From the NCBI RefSeq assembly GCF_002949735.1, contig NZ_CP026681.1:2604001-2668000 (forward strand): a stretch of 64,000 nucleotides of DNA, given 5' to 3'. Both the position numbers and the translations under genes were made by a program. The notes beneath the pieces are model-generated. The model searched no databases. It worked only from the letters and a program-made list of their open reading frames with translations, and was not told the DNA's origin. This DNA is from Nostoc sp. 'Peltigera membranacea cyanobiont' N6. Its GTDB lineage: Bacteria; Cyanobacteriota; Cyanobacteriia; Cyanobacteriales; Nostocaceae. Within the stretch, counting starts at the first letter, position 1. Each line of letters begins with the position of its first letter. Below are positions 25,780 to 34,737 of the stretch, piece after piece.

Positions 25780-28026
25780 TTATGAAGGTAATCCAATGCT
25801 CACATCCCAACCAGATAAGTCTGGCTTCCATGAAGCAGTTTCTTCTAAATTTTCAGAGATGTTATCACTAACTTCGACATTAAGTTTTTGATTGGGTGAG
25901 CTTTTTCTCCTATTTGGTTTTATTGAATTCTCTCCACTGTCTTTACAAGATGGGCTTTGAACGTTATTAAAATTTTCAACTTCTATTTTTTCTCTATTTT
26001 CCTCAATTGAGGATGATGAAAATTCATTATTGAATGCACTACCAAGCTCTGATATGCCTGACATTACTGAAAATTCACTCTTTGGTATAGTAACAGAAGA
26101 AGGATCAATTGAATTTATAGCCATATCATTATTCAAAGGCTGCTCATCTTTAGAAAACTCAAAGTCTCCTGTATTCAGCCCTGAACGACCAATACCTTTC
26201 CATCTCGCCATAGCAGTACGGGTTTTGCCTTTCTTTGATGACATCCATTCCTGCTCAACAATTTTTTGAATCTGCTCTTTGGCTAAAGCTAATGCTATAA
26301 TATCGACTTTTTCAGCTTCTTGACGTGCCAGTTTTTTAATTACTTGGTGTTGCCAAATACTTAACCCTTTAGTATATTCTTGGCTGAGAGCAGGAACAGA
26401 TAAAAATTGATGAATTGTTGGATCAAAAACATAGATTTGAGATAAATCTGTAGGGTCATATTTAACAATTGCTTTTTCTGATGCTAAAGCTGATGAACGG
26501 AAGCGAGATAATTCAAAACTATTGTAGATAAGTCCTTCAAACTCTACCCCCCTTCTAGTGACTTTGCGTGTGGTTATATTTCCCACTAATACTTTTAGTT
26601 GTTGATAAGAGCCTGGTAAAGCTGGAGGAAACTCTTGGATAGCTTTTGACCACACAGATGTCCGAGGCGATTTTAATTCTGGATGAGAACTTTGGTTATA
26701 AATATCGATAATGAAGATATGTAGAATTTCTTGCAGTGCTTCAAAAGAAATCACTGCATTTTTCAGAGGGTTATAATCATACTTTTTCATAAAGTTTGAG
26801 AAACTTTTCCCTGGTAGGTCACTCAAAAGTTGACTATTTACTGCACCAAAATATCGTTCTATTGAACTTTTGTACCAGGGCATTCTGGGTGGTGAATATT
26901 GAATAGCTATTCCCAAAGATAAGCAAGCATCTTCAAAATGTGTACTATAAAATTCTTTTCCATTATCAACCACAATCACTTCTGGCAGTCCATAAGTGTC
27001 CCAAGTATTCACTACGCTTGGAAAATTTTCAATTAGATAATTTTTGGGACGGATAACGTGTAGCAAACATTGCATTACCGATAAATAGCTCGGAGGTTCA
27101 AAACTGGCGTAATACCCTAGTATGACTCCTGAATATTTATCTACAGCAGAAGTTAACCAAGGGGTGCCAATAGGCATTCGATGTTCTGCGTCTACTACAA
27201 ACAATGGCAGTTTAGTGTGGTCAATTTCTATCCTTTCTAAAGGACGATTCGGGCGTGGGCCCTTCATTACTGGGTCATACATTTGAGAGGCTATACGGTT
27301 GCCTAAACGTTTTTTAGCGACTACACATGGATCTAATTTAGATGCAAATCTGTAAATAGTTGAACGATGTGGAATTTCTAAAGCTTTTTGACCAATGCTT
27401 GCACGAGTAAGATTTTCCAGCCTAATTTGGCGCAGAATTTCATCATGTACATCTGCCATATCTGGTCGAGAAGGATTTAAATAGATTTCTTGAATGCAAC
27501 TATCAATAATTTGAATTACTTCTTTCTCTAGTTTGGGTCGGTAATCTCCTTTATATTTATGCTTAGGAACTAATGAACGAATATCCTGACCTGAGCTTTC
27601 ATAAGCTTTTAGCCAACGGTAAAGTGTTAACCAATTTGGCGGACTAAGGTCATTAATTTGTTCTGATACTTGTTCAATAATCGGTTGCAGACTAGCTGGA
27701 GTCCTTTGAGGTATATCTTGCTCTAAAACAAAGCTTACATAGCTGTATTTTCTTTTAGCTTCAAAGCGAATTTCTTCAGGAAGTTGAGTAAAATCAGCTT
27801 GAGTGTCATTTCCTTTTCGTTTAACAACACCAAAAGATTCTGTTGATTGAAGTTCTAATTCTTCCCTAAAAAGAAACTGAACTAAAGCTGTATATGTAAT
27901 TCTCGACAAGACTTCGGTAACGACTTCACATATCTGTAATTCACCATTGGCTAACTGCTGTTTGATTACATATTCGCGCCCTTTTAGCCAAAAATGAAGT
28001 CCAGGTCGGATTTGGTATCTATTCAT
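25780..28026 (-). CDS. tnsB: TnsB DDE transposase (element 2)
   Basis: The 748-residue protein has catalytic acids in IEIDHTKLPLFVVD, VVDNGKEFYSTHF and PWYKSSIERYFG, with N-terminal helix-turn-helix regions (PNWLTLYRWLKAYESSGQ). It is clearly homologous along its whole length to element 1's TnsB but diverged at many positions. The C-terminal WKPDLSGWDVSIGLPS is nearly identical between the two, which suggests a conserved TnsC contact. Its start overlaps the tnsA stop (ATGA). Confidence 0.92.
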   Translation of the reverse strand: MNRYQIRPGLHFWLKGREYVIKQQLANGELQICEVVTEVLSRITYTALVQFLFREELELQSTESFGVVKRKGNDTQADFTQLPEEIRFEAKRKYSYVSFVLEQDIPQRTPASLQPIIEQVSEQINDLSPPNWLTLYRWLKAYESSGQDIRSLVPKHKYKGDYRPKLEKEVIQIIDSCIQEIYLNPSRPDMADVHDEILRQIRLENLTRASIGQKALEIPHRSTIYRFASKLDPCVVAKKRLGNRIASQMYDPVMKGPRPNRPLERIEIDHTKLPLFVVDAEHRMPIGTPWLTSAVDKYSGVILGYYASFEPPSYLSVMQCLLHVIRPKNYLIENFPSVVNTWDTYGLPEVIVVDNGKEFYSTHFEDACLSLGIAIQYSPPRMPWYKSSIERYFGAVNSQLLSDLPGKSFSNFMKKYDYNPLKNAVISFEALQEILHIFIIDIYNQSSHPELKSPRTSVWSKAIQEFPPALPGSYQQLKVLVGNITTRKVTRRGVEFEGLIYNSFELSRFRSSALASEKAIVKYDPTDLSQIYVFDPTIHQFLSVPALSQEYTKGLSIWQHQVIKKLARQEAEKVDIIALALAKEQIQKIVEQEWMSSKKGKTRTAMARWKGIGRSGLNTGDFEFSKDEQPLNNDMAINSIDPSSVTIPKSEFSVMSGISELGSAFNNEFSSSSIEENREKIEVENFNNVQSPSCKDSGENSIKPNRRKSSPNQKLNVEVSDNISENLEETASWKPDLSGWDVSIGLPS

Positions 28027-28703
28027 ACATCCAAAAGTAATGCTTGAACATCACCTTTAAATTGAGATAGTTGAATTAGACTTGCTGCACCTATAGATTC
28101 CATTAAATCTGTTGACAGCCAACCAAAATACAGTAGTTTGAATAATAGATTGGGATATATTCCTTTTCGCTCTAGATCATGACACACCTGTTTGAAAGGC
28201 GTTGGTTCTCTGGAAGTGAAATAACATTGACAGTCTAAGTATTGTTGTAGTGTCAATGGACTACGGGCATACTTGTATAACAGCTTAATATTGTCCAGTT
28301 TAGGTTGCTGCCGAATCATTGTATCAGTCACTACCATAAATCTCATGCTCCGCTCTTCACATAAATGGCTGATATGTCTCCATTTATCAAGATTTTTTTG
28401 GTCATTAACCTGGGATGCAGGTTTGACTTCTATCACCTGTTGTTGCCCTATTCTTTGTACCCAGAAATCGGGGGTATAGTTTTTAGTTACACCTTTTGAG
28501 ATGTAAGTTATTTTGAATGGCTGTCCCCTGTATGACTGGACTGTTGGATCAATCTCTAGCAGATAAATGTAATCTCGCTCAATTTGGGACTCCCACCAAA
28601 TGATGGTGTCCATCTTCAAACTGGGGAATTTACCAATAATTTTCTTTGATCCACTATTGGTGATTCTTCTCACCCCGTTTGCCAAAGGCTTTCTTGCCCC
28701 CAA
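28023..28703 (-). CDS. tnsA: TnsA endonuclease (element 2)
   Basis: The 226-residue nuclease has ESQIERDYIYLLEIDP (Glu), KNYTPDFWVQ (Asp) and QQVIEVKPASQ (ExK). It starts about 30 bp from the innermost right-end box, so its promoter must overlap the boxes. TnsB binding to the end could therefore repress the operon (inference from layout). Confidence 0.9.
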   Translation of the reverse strand: MGARKPLANGVRRITNSGSKKIIGKFPSLKMDTIIWWESQIERDYIYLLEIDPTVQSYRGQPFKITYISKGVTKNYTPDFWVQRIGQQQVIEVKPASQVNDQKNLDKWRHISHLCEERSMRFMVVTDTMIRQQPKLDNIKLLYKYARSPLTLQQYLDCQCYFTSREPTPFKQVCHDLERKGIYPNLLFKLLYFGWLSTDLMESIGAASLIQLSQFKGDVQALLLDV

Positions 28704-28741
28704 TCTAGTGATAATCTCTCCAGCCTAATTGATCCACGCTC

Positions 28742-28810
28742 ATTTTCAATTAGTCTGCGACAATTTTTCACATAGTCCGCGACAATTTTCACTTTGTCTG
28801 CGAACCGACA
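28742..28810. repeat. Element 2 right end with three inverted boxes
   Basis: Inverted boxes lie at 28742-28758, 28764-28780 and 28785-28801 (spacing 22 and 21), followed by the terminal GAACCGACA. This is the intact version of the right end that is cut in element 1. Confidence 0.87.
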
Positions 28811-28918
28811 ACAAATTGAACTTTTTTATTCCTCTACATCAAGGAAAGTGGTTTTAATCGTAGTTTTTGCCGGATAAAAGATAAGGGTATCTTATTTTGT
28901 ATTCACCGACATTCCTGT

Positions 28919-28923
28919 ATACT
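28919..28923. repeat. Target duplication, left copy (ATACT)
   Basis: ATACT directly precedes the TGTCAC terminus of element 3 and is repeated immediately after its other end. Confidence 0.9.
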
Positions 28924-29000
28924 TGTCACTGTAAGCATAAGATGAGCAAGTTGCTCACTTTATGGTTTCAAAGCGGGTTGCTCAACTTATGCTTACACAA
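28924..29000. repeat. Element 3 left end: terminal repeat and boxes
   Basis: After the terminal inverted repeat, boxes of the type TTGCTCA(A/C)(C)TTATG(C/G)TTTC begin near 28950 and 28979, matching those at the right end. Confidence 0.85.
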
Positions 29001-29037
29001 GGAAGGAGTAGCACCGTCCAGTAGCTCTGGTGTGGGT

Positions 29038-29955
29038 TCAACTTAGTACACTCGGTATAATTGAGAGACTTTCCAAACCCTCAACAGGGTTAATTCCAAG
29101 CTTGTAACACCACCTTAAAAACTTAGTGAGAGTAGGTTTTCGCCGATATTTGACTAGCGGGGTAACTTGAGAAGAAGAAGTCGAACTAAGTGTTGGCATA
29201 GCGCCGAAAATCTGGCCAACAGATTGAGCAGCCCACTTTTCCCAATCAAACCGAGACCCCTGAGAAAAAGAAGTATTGTCTACAAACCGACCCAGCCATG
29301 CATTACACACACAACAATAACCAAGAGAATGGCAGTCCAGATTGAGAAACTGTTGAAAACAACCACAGTACAAGCACCGCAGTTGTAGGTAACGTTGGTG
29401 AACTGGACAAACAGTTACAGCTTCTATTGTCCACAACAAAGGGTTATAAATAGGTTTTCCAGCTTCACGCCAGTCTTGATAGCAGCCAGAACACCAACGT
29501 TGTTCAGTATGGAAAATATGACTGAAGTTAAGCCGCCAGGAGTGCCATTGAAGTAAAGTCAGAAAACTCAGATCAAGCCTAGCAGTTAATTTCTCAACGA
29601 TGGCAACTACCTTTGAAACATGTTGCGTTCGGTCTAACCAAAATTTAGCAGACTGCTGTTGTAAAAGTGCAGGCTCTCGATGCCAAGCATTGATAAGCAT
29701 TTTGATAGCATCATCAGCTTTCAAGAAATCGGGTGGTTGGTTGCTCTGAATAAATAACGGCGTAATTTTATAGCGAATTAAACTAGCAATCGAGACACCA
29801 TGTGCAGCAGCCAAGCGCTGTAAGTAACTAGTAAAACTTTCAACTGTGGGTGTACCAAAACCTATTGGTTTAAGAGAATAAAGATGGCTGCGTTTTGGAA
29901 GTTGGTTCATCGTTAAGTCCCACGACTCATAATTAGCCAAACTTTCAACCGACAT
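29038..29955 (-). CDS. tniQ: TniQ family protein (element 3)
   Basis: The start is placed at ATG 29955 because GGAGGTG lies 7 bases upstream. The open frame extends further but overlaps tnsC. The ~305-residue protein (MSVESLANYESWDLTMNQLP) has the TniQ core SLKPIGFGTPTVESFTSYLQ and zinc clusters CSGCYQD, VCPVHQRYLQLRCLYCGCF and CCVCNAW. It is quite different from the TniQ proteins of elements 1 and 2. It overlaps the tnsC stop by 11 bp. The sequence appears intact. Confidence 0.85.
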   Translation of the reverse strand: MSVESLANYESWDLTMNQLPKRSHLYSLKPIGFGTPTVESFTSYLQRLAAAHGVSIASLIRYKITPLFIQSNQPPDFLKADDAIKMLINAWHREPALLQQQSAKFWLDRTQHVSKVVAIVEKLTARLDLSFLTLLQWHSWRLNFSHIFHTEQRWCSGCYQDWREAGKPIYNPLLWTIEAVTVCPVHQRYLQLRCLYCGCFQQFLNLDCHSLGYCCVCNAWLGRFVDNTSFSQGSRFDWEKWAAQSVGQIFGAMPTLSSTSSSQVTPLVKYRRKPTLTKFLRWCYKLGINPVEGLESLSIIPSVLS

Positions 29956-31060
29956 TTTCACCACCTCCAACAGGACGACGTTGAGGTTTAGTATTACCAG
30001 TAGTAGAGCGACGAGATTTAGTATTGGTTGTATTGGTTGTCTGGGACGTGCTATGTGTAGCTGACCCATGATGAGATTCTAAACCTAAAGCAATTCTCAA
30101 AGCCGAACTATCTGGGGTAAACTCAAGTTGCTTTTCTCCTAATCGTGTTTCGTTGAAGATAATCATGCATTGTTCATGAGAGTAAGCAGAAGATTTTAAA
30201 TGCGACAGAGTGAGAGTTTTAGCTCCATCCAGTAACGCCGTTGCCAATGCTTGAGATAACCAATCTTTGAGAATACCGACACAACCGAAACTGCGTTCGT
30301 AGCAAAAATCCCAGTATTTAAGTAAATCAGGCTCTTCTTCAAAAGGTAAATGACGTTGAAAAGTTTGAACAACACCTCTGAAAGCTTTTAAATCTTCTTC
30401 ATTCTCGACTTTGTATCGCTCAAAATGAATATCCAGGCTGCGCCTGCACAACTGGGCACTCAAGTTACGAAGTATCAACAAGTCATAAGTACCTGCCAGT
30501 ACGAATTTGACTTGAGTAAGGTTTGCTAGGGACTTAATACAGTCTGTCTGGTCGCGTAATTTTCGACCACTGGCAACTTTACTGAGATTTTGTGCTTCAT
30601 CAAGGCAAAAAACTTTCAGACGACGATGTTTAAGAGCAGCTTCTAAGGATGTTTTCAACTTCAAATTAGTAATTCGACCATAACTAGGTAACTGAATGCA
30701 AGGGTCTTGGAGAACGCCCAAAGCACGTAGATAAAAATCTTTCCAATCAAAATTACTAAATTCCGGGGTAGCAACTTCGATATTAGCAATAGGAATAAAA
30801 CCTTTATCTAGTTCCATTTCTTTGTGAAAAGAAGCTAGTAACCTTTGTGTGATGCGACGTAATAAGGTGGTTTTCCCTACACCTGTTGGCCCAAATAAAA
30901 AGATTAAAGAAAATAATCCTGGGTCATCAATTGCATTTTTGAGTTTCTCTGCTGCTATTAATAATTTGGGGTGCGCCATTGTATATTGCTGGAAATAAGA
31001 AATTCTGTCAGCAATAGGTAGAGTTAGTAATTCTTGAGGAAAGCTATAATCATGTGCCAT
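29945..31060 (-). CDS. tnsC: TnsC/TniB AAA+ transposition regulator (element 3)
   Basis: The 371-residue ATPase has Walker A in FLFGPTGVGKTTLLRR near residue 60 and Walker B in KVFCLDEAQNLSKV, followed by the sensor region FVLAGTYDLLILRNLSAQLC. The C-terminal ~40 residues are rich in Thr, Ser and Arg. It directly abuts the residual tnsB piece and overlaps tniQ, so translation is coupled. It appears intact although its partner transposase is not. Confidence 0.88.
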   Translation of the reverse strand: MAHDYSFPQELLTLPIADRISYFQQYTMAHPKLLIAAEKLKNAIDDPGLFSLIFLFGPTGVGKTTLLRRITQRLLASFHKEMELDKGFIPIANIEVATPEFSNFDWKDFYLRALGVLQDPCIQLPSYGRITNLKLKTSLEAALKHRRLKVFCLDEAQNLSKVASGRKLRDQTDCIKSLANLTQVKFVLAGTYDLLILRNLSAQLCRRSLDIHFERYKVENEEDLKAFRGVVQTFQRHLPFEEEPDLLKYWDFCYERSFGCVGILKDWLSQALATALLDGAKTLTLSHLKSSAYSHEQCMIIFNETRLGEKQLEFTPDSSALRIALGLESHHGSATHSTSQTTNTTNTKSRRSTTGNTKPQRRPVGGGENVG

Positions 31061-33085
31061 TAGAACTCTCCATAATATTCAAGGGTTTCCGTGATATATG
31101 CAGTCAAATTGCTGATAGTTTCACAATTTTTACCTTCATTGGTCGAGTCATCTCCTGGACAATCATTATTTTCTTCTGCCGCAAATTCTGCCAAATTTAA
31201 CTTTGGTTCCGGGATCAAATTATTTTGAATAATTTTGTGAACTTTGTCATGTTCAGTATCGCGCAAGCGTTGTTTGAGGATAGCGCCTTCTTGAGCAAAT
31301 TTTGAGGTTAAAAATTCTACTAATTCCCGATCATTTATTGTTAACTTACGTCCGTAATTGCGTTGGCGCATCGAAGGTCAGATAAACTGATAAAATTCTT
31401 CGACTATATGCATCAACCATGAAGGTTGCCCAAGGACGACCTAAATTCTGATGAATTGAGTTATTTGTAGCAATATGATAATTAGTTAGAGATTCGAGTG
31501 AACTGACTAATTCAATGTCAATTTGAGTATGATCAATGTGGACAATCTCAAAAGGGCGACTGCCATGCCGTGGAGTCGTTTGCTTTAATTCCCAATAAAA
31601 TGGTTCTTCGGAAATAGCCGCTCGATTACCAAGACGTTTTCTGGTTTGATGATGTCCGCTTCGCTGTTTGATAGCTTGGCAAAATGTGATTCTCGATGGT
31701 GGTTTGAATGGGGGGTCATGGGTTTGGCAAGCTAAAACAAATGATTCATAAACCCGTATTTTTCTGCGTTGTTTGGGTGTTTCATAATGCTCTTTGATAA
31801 AATCGAGCATAAATTCTTGGGTTTGAGAATCAATTTTTGGAGTCCGATTGCCTTTATTGTTATGTTTAGGCAGTAATCCCAGGTATCCCTGTCCATAAAT
31901 GAGTAAAGCTTTTTGGTACTGAGTGCGCCAACGACGGATTGTGCTGCTTGGATATGCTTTCAGAGCATCTTCTAAGTATGGTTGTATTAAATTGTAGCGA
32001 CGGTTGGCTTCTATAATATCTTCACAAGTTGCGTGTTTAATAATTTCTGCCGCTGCTGCTTTAATATTTGAGGTTTGTGTTGTCTTATCTCCCACAATTT
32101 TCCCTGTATCAATCAGTGCTGTAAATGCTAAATTTGGTAGTTCTATAAGTTTGCCATCTGCACGTAATAATCCAGTAGTAGTCGTCCCAGTATTTACTAT
32201 CTCCCATGACTCTCCATCCCAATAAATATTATTACCTACTGCTATTTGTAGTAATATTTGATTACCAGTTTGGGTTGTAGATTCTATTGAGTTAAGATGC
32301 TCATAAGATAAAGCAACATCTTGGTTAATAAATACGAATACTGTTTCCGGTTGCGAAAGTTTAACTTTATTAAGTTCTACGTAAAGTTTATCTGTAGCAA
32401 TTAACCAATAAAGTACATCAGGATTTATTTCTTCATTTTGTAACAGTTCTGTCAGGGTGATTCCTAGATGATTGTTTACTGTGTTTACAATCAAACTTTG
32501 CTCGGTTTCGTCTATAATTTCTGATGAGTATCCGAAATAATCTAACAGCCAAATTAGATTTTGTTGGAAGTTCCAATTAATTAGAGCATCTGACCATACA
32601 TGAAAGTCCAAACCATGACCATGAGCATATTCTTCACCTGGGGGACAATGCCATTTGCCATCTGAGTTTTTGCAATAGCGATTTGAATTCAATTCGTTCA
32701 GCTTGTTAAGTTCAAGTTCTGTTTTGCATTCCTCCCAAAAAGCTGAATCTGTCCGAATTATAAAGAAATCGGGTGTATACTGGTGTCTATTTTTTCGCCC
32801 GCTTTTGCTTTGATAGACTAATTCTATTGCTGGCGGTTGGTCGTAATATTCGAGTACGCATGGGTCATGTTCTAGTTCATAAATACGTGCTAATTCGTTA
32901 TGATGGCTCTCGAATTGAATAGTACATCCCATTTTTCGACTGGGGTAACTGCCACAAACGTTTTTCCTTGCCCCTGTTACTCGACGAGATGGATTGCTGC
33001 TGCGAATCTCCTCAATGATTGCCTGCCCTGCTTGACTGAGGTCTTGTTGACGGCACCAGTTGTTAAACTCAAGGTTGTCAAGCAT
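31060..33085 (-). pseudogene. tnsAB: TnsA-TnsB fusion transposase with internal deletion (element 3)
   Basis: From 33085 a 579-codon frame encodes a TnsA nuclease domain (ELARIYELEHDP, HQYTPDFFII, FWEECKTELE). The N-terminal DNA-binding part of TnsB follows, then the first catalytic Asp region (IVHIDHTQIDIEL, MVDAYSRRILSVYLTFDAP). At about 31360 it goes out of frame and stops. The adjoining frame 31371-31060 (RNYGRKLTINDRELVEFLTS and on) looks like a TnsB C-terminal region. The second Asp and the Glu of the DDE triad are absent. A deletion has removed the rest of the core, so the element cannot move by itself. TnsAB fusions are known in some type I-B CRISPR-associated transposons. Confidence 0.85.
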
Positions 33086-33181
33086 AATTCTTGGTTAGGA
33101 GAGAGTGTTGCGATCATTAGTCTCTCCTACTCTTTATCTCAGCACAAGGCTGTATATTTATGAACAAAGTGTTGAAAATGT

Positions 33182-33338
33182 TTGCTCAACTTATACTTTC
33201 TCAATCATATTTTTGCTCAACTTATGCTTTCAAAACTCCTATATTTATTTTTTCCTTCTGACATGGTTAATACGGTTTCAAGCAATCTGTTGCTCAACTT
33301 ATGCTTTCAAAGTTGCTCATTTTATCCTTACAGTGACA
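33182..33338. repeat. Element 3 right end: boxes and terminal repeat
   Basis: Boxes TTGCTCAACTTATRCTTTC occur at 33182-33200, 33213-33231 and 33290-33308, and a terminal variant runs into CTTACAGTGACA ending at 33338. Confidence 0.87.
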
Positions 33339-33343
33339 ATACT
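33339..33343. repeat. Target duplication, right copy (ATACT)
   Basis: It is identical to the 5 bases before element 3's left end. It lies 44 bp upstream of the integrase start, so the insertion probably separated that gene from its original promoter. Confidence 0.9.
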
Positions 33344-33387
33344 GAATTTTTAAATTCAGAGCCACCCAGTGCGATCGCATAATTACT

Positions 33388-34404
33388 GTGAATAACCCTG
33401 AACTAAATAATTTACCTCCGATTAAACTTATTCCTCTTAACACTGAAACAGCATCGTTCTCTGGGCGCACGGCTAGTACAAGACCACCAACCGATATCCG
33501 GTGGGTAAAGGTGCTAGAATTTTTACGCAGCAACAACCTTGCACTCAATAGCCGCAAGCTTTATGAGCGCGAACTTAAAAGGTTTTTGGCTTGGAGTGAG
33601 CTACACTATCATGAACTGCGCCCACGTCACCTTGCGCTATATAAAGAATACCTAAGAGATGAAATACGGACTGATGCAGGTAAACCGCTTTCCAAAAGCA
33701 GCATCAATGCAGGAATTGCGGCTCTCAAAAGCTTTTTCAAATGGATGTGCTACACCTATCCTGACATAATTGCTACTAATCCCACGCTGGGGATAAAACT
33801 GGAAAAAGTGCCACTACCACCAGCCCAGAGTTTAACCCCTGAAGAAATGGAGCGGGTTTGGTCAGCTTTGGAATTGCTCCAAGAAACAAGGCAACGGGAT
33901 ACTGCACTTGTTCACATTCTCAGTCATGGACTCCGGGCTGGAGAAGTTGTACAGCTAAATGTTGGGTCGTTTGATGGCAAGCTCCTGTTTTTACCTGATA
34001 CCAAAACCAACGAACCACGCTTAGTTCCACTAAAAAAAGAAAGCCGAGAAGTTTTAGCACAGTATTTGCGATCGCGAGAACACCAAACAGAGGTGTTGAC
34101 TAGCCTTAGCCCACTGATGATTTCACACCATGCTTCATACAAAGGTGAACGCTTGAGTTATCACGGTATTTACTTTGCTGTGGAAAAAATTGGTGAACTT
34201 GCTCATATTGAAGACTTGCATCCTCATTCCTTTCGCCATACCTACGCTACGGATTTAATATTACTGGGTCTTGACCCGACTCATGCTCGTAAGCTAACAG
34301 GACATCAGAGTGACAGAGCTTTTAGGCGGTATACACTTCGTGGCGAACAACAAGCTGCGATCGCTGCTTATTATCGGGCAATCGGTGAGGAGGCAGAACA
34401 GTAG
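33388..34404 (+). CDS. Tyrosine recombinase (XerC/D-like integrase)
   Basis: The 338-residue protein has an N-terminal SAM-like core-binding domain (SRKLYERELKRFLAWSELHY) and the catalytic domain. The active-site residues are Arg near 183 (SHGLRAGEV), HSFRHTYATD near 279 (HxxR), LTGHQSD (His) and the nucleophile Tyr near 315 (FRRYTLRG). It performs site-specific recombination, for example plasmid dimer resolution or element integration. GTG at 33388 gives the family-like N-terminus; no strong ribosome binding site is seen. Element 3 inserted just upstream. Confidence 0.9.
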   Translation: MNNPELNNLPPIKLIPLNTETASFSGRTASTRPPTDIRWVKVLEFLRSNNLALNSRKLYERELKRFLAWSELHYHELRPRHLALYKEYLRDEIRTDAGKPLSKSSINAGIAALKSFFKWMCYTYPDIIATNPTLGIKLEKVPLPPAQSLTPEEMERVWSALELLQETRQRDTALVHILSHGLRAGEVVQLNVGSFDGKLLFLPDTKTNEPRLVPLKKESREVLAQYLRSREHQTEVLTSLSPLMISHHASYKGERLSYHGIYFAVEKIGELAHIEDLHPHSFRHTYATDLILLGLDPTHARKLTGHQSDRAFRRYTLRGEQQAAIAAYYRAIGEEAEQ

Positions 34405-34453
34405 AGGATGAACATCTTCTAGAGAGGTACATTGAATTAAGGAGATACAAACT

Positions 34454-34669
34454 ATGTCTAATTCTGAAAAAATTATTCACTTTGTACCAGAATTAGGGCA
34501 CGATCTTGCTCATGTATTAAGTTTATGTGGTCAAACAATTAGTTGTTCAGATGCTTCTAATATGTTTACGAACTGTCCTATTTGTCAAGAAAAACTACGT
34601 AAGACAGTAGAAAAACGTATAGAACAATTTTATCCGCAACCAGATTTTAGTAGATACAACAAAAAGTGA
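34454..34669 (+). CDS. Small hypothetical Cys-containing protein
   Basis: The 71-residue protein (MSNSEKIIHFVPELGHDLAH) contains CGQTISCSD and CPICQEKL, which together could form a four-Cys zinc site. AAGGAG lies 8 bases before the ATG. The gene follows the integrase by 49 bp and may be cotranscribed. I recognise no family. The length, the good ribosome binding site and the spaced cysteines support a real gene. Confidence 0.55.
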   Translation: MSNSEKIIHFVPELGHDLAHVLSLCGQTISCSDASNMFTNCPICQEKLRKTVEKRIEQFYPQPDFSRYNKK

Positions 34670-34737
34670 CATACTCACATACCCAAGCCGCGCTGTAGGT
34701 GTGGAACTATGTCAAGGAGGAATCAATAAACTAAACG

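Larger units (their letters stand above)
22805..28810 (-). mobile_element. Tn7-like element 2, complete ends
   Basis: The left end reads TGTCGGTTCGCAGACTAA from 22805. The right end read inward from 28810 starts TGTCGGTTCGCAGACAAA, so the 15 terminal bases are identical. The element is 6,006 bp and carries leftward tnsA-tnsB-tnsC-tniQ plus one rightward cargo gene (23154-23597). Flanking 5-mers are ACTTA on the left and ACAAA on the right, so there is no target duplication. This suggests later rearrangement, consistent with the loss of element 1's terminus. Confidence 0.9.
28924..33338 (-). mobile_element. Tn7-like element 3 with 5-bp target duplication
   Basis: The ends are 27-bp inverted repeats: 28924-28950 starts TGTCACTGTAAGCATAAG, and 33338-33312 read inward starts TGTCACTGTAAGGATAAA. 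They differ at only a few positions. ATACT flanks both sides (28919-28923 and 33339-33343), a perfect 5-bp duplication as expected for Tn7-like insertion. The 4,415-bp element carries a tnsAB fusion with an internal deletion, tnsC and tniQ, all leftward. Internal boxes TTGCTCAACTTATGCTTTC occur at both ends and differ completely from those of elements 1 and 2, so this is a separate lineage. Confidence 0.93.

Noticed and set aside
25769..25831. Upstream extension of tnsC in element 2
   Set aside because: The extra 21 residues overlap tnsB, lack similarity to the paralogue and have no ribosome binding site.
22800..28815. Target-site duplication of element 2
   Set aside because: Flanking 5-mers are ACTTA and ACAAA, which do not match.
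17770..28815. Elements 1 and 2 as one composite transposon with its own duplication
   Set aside because: Flanks TGTTG (left) and ACAAA (right) do not match, so there is no direct support.
29956..30069. Upstream extension of tniQ in element 3
   Set aside because: It overlaps tnsC, and a strong GGAGGTG supports the start at 29955.
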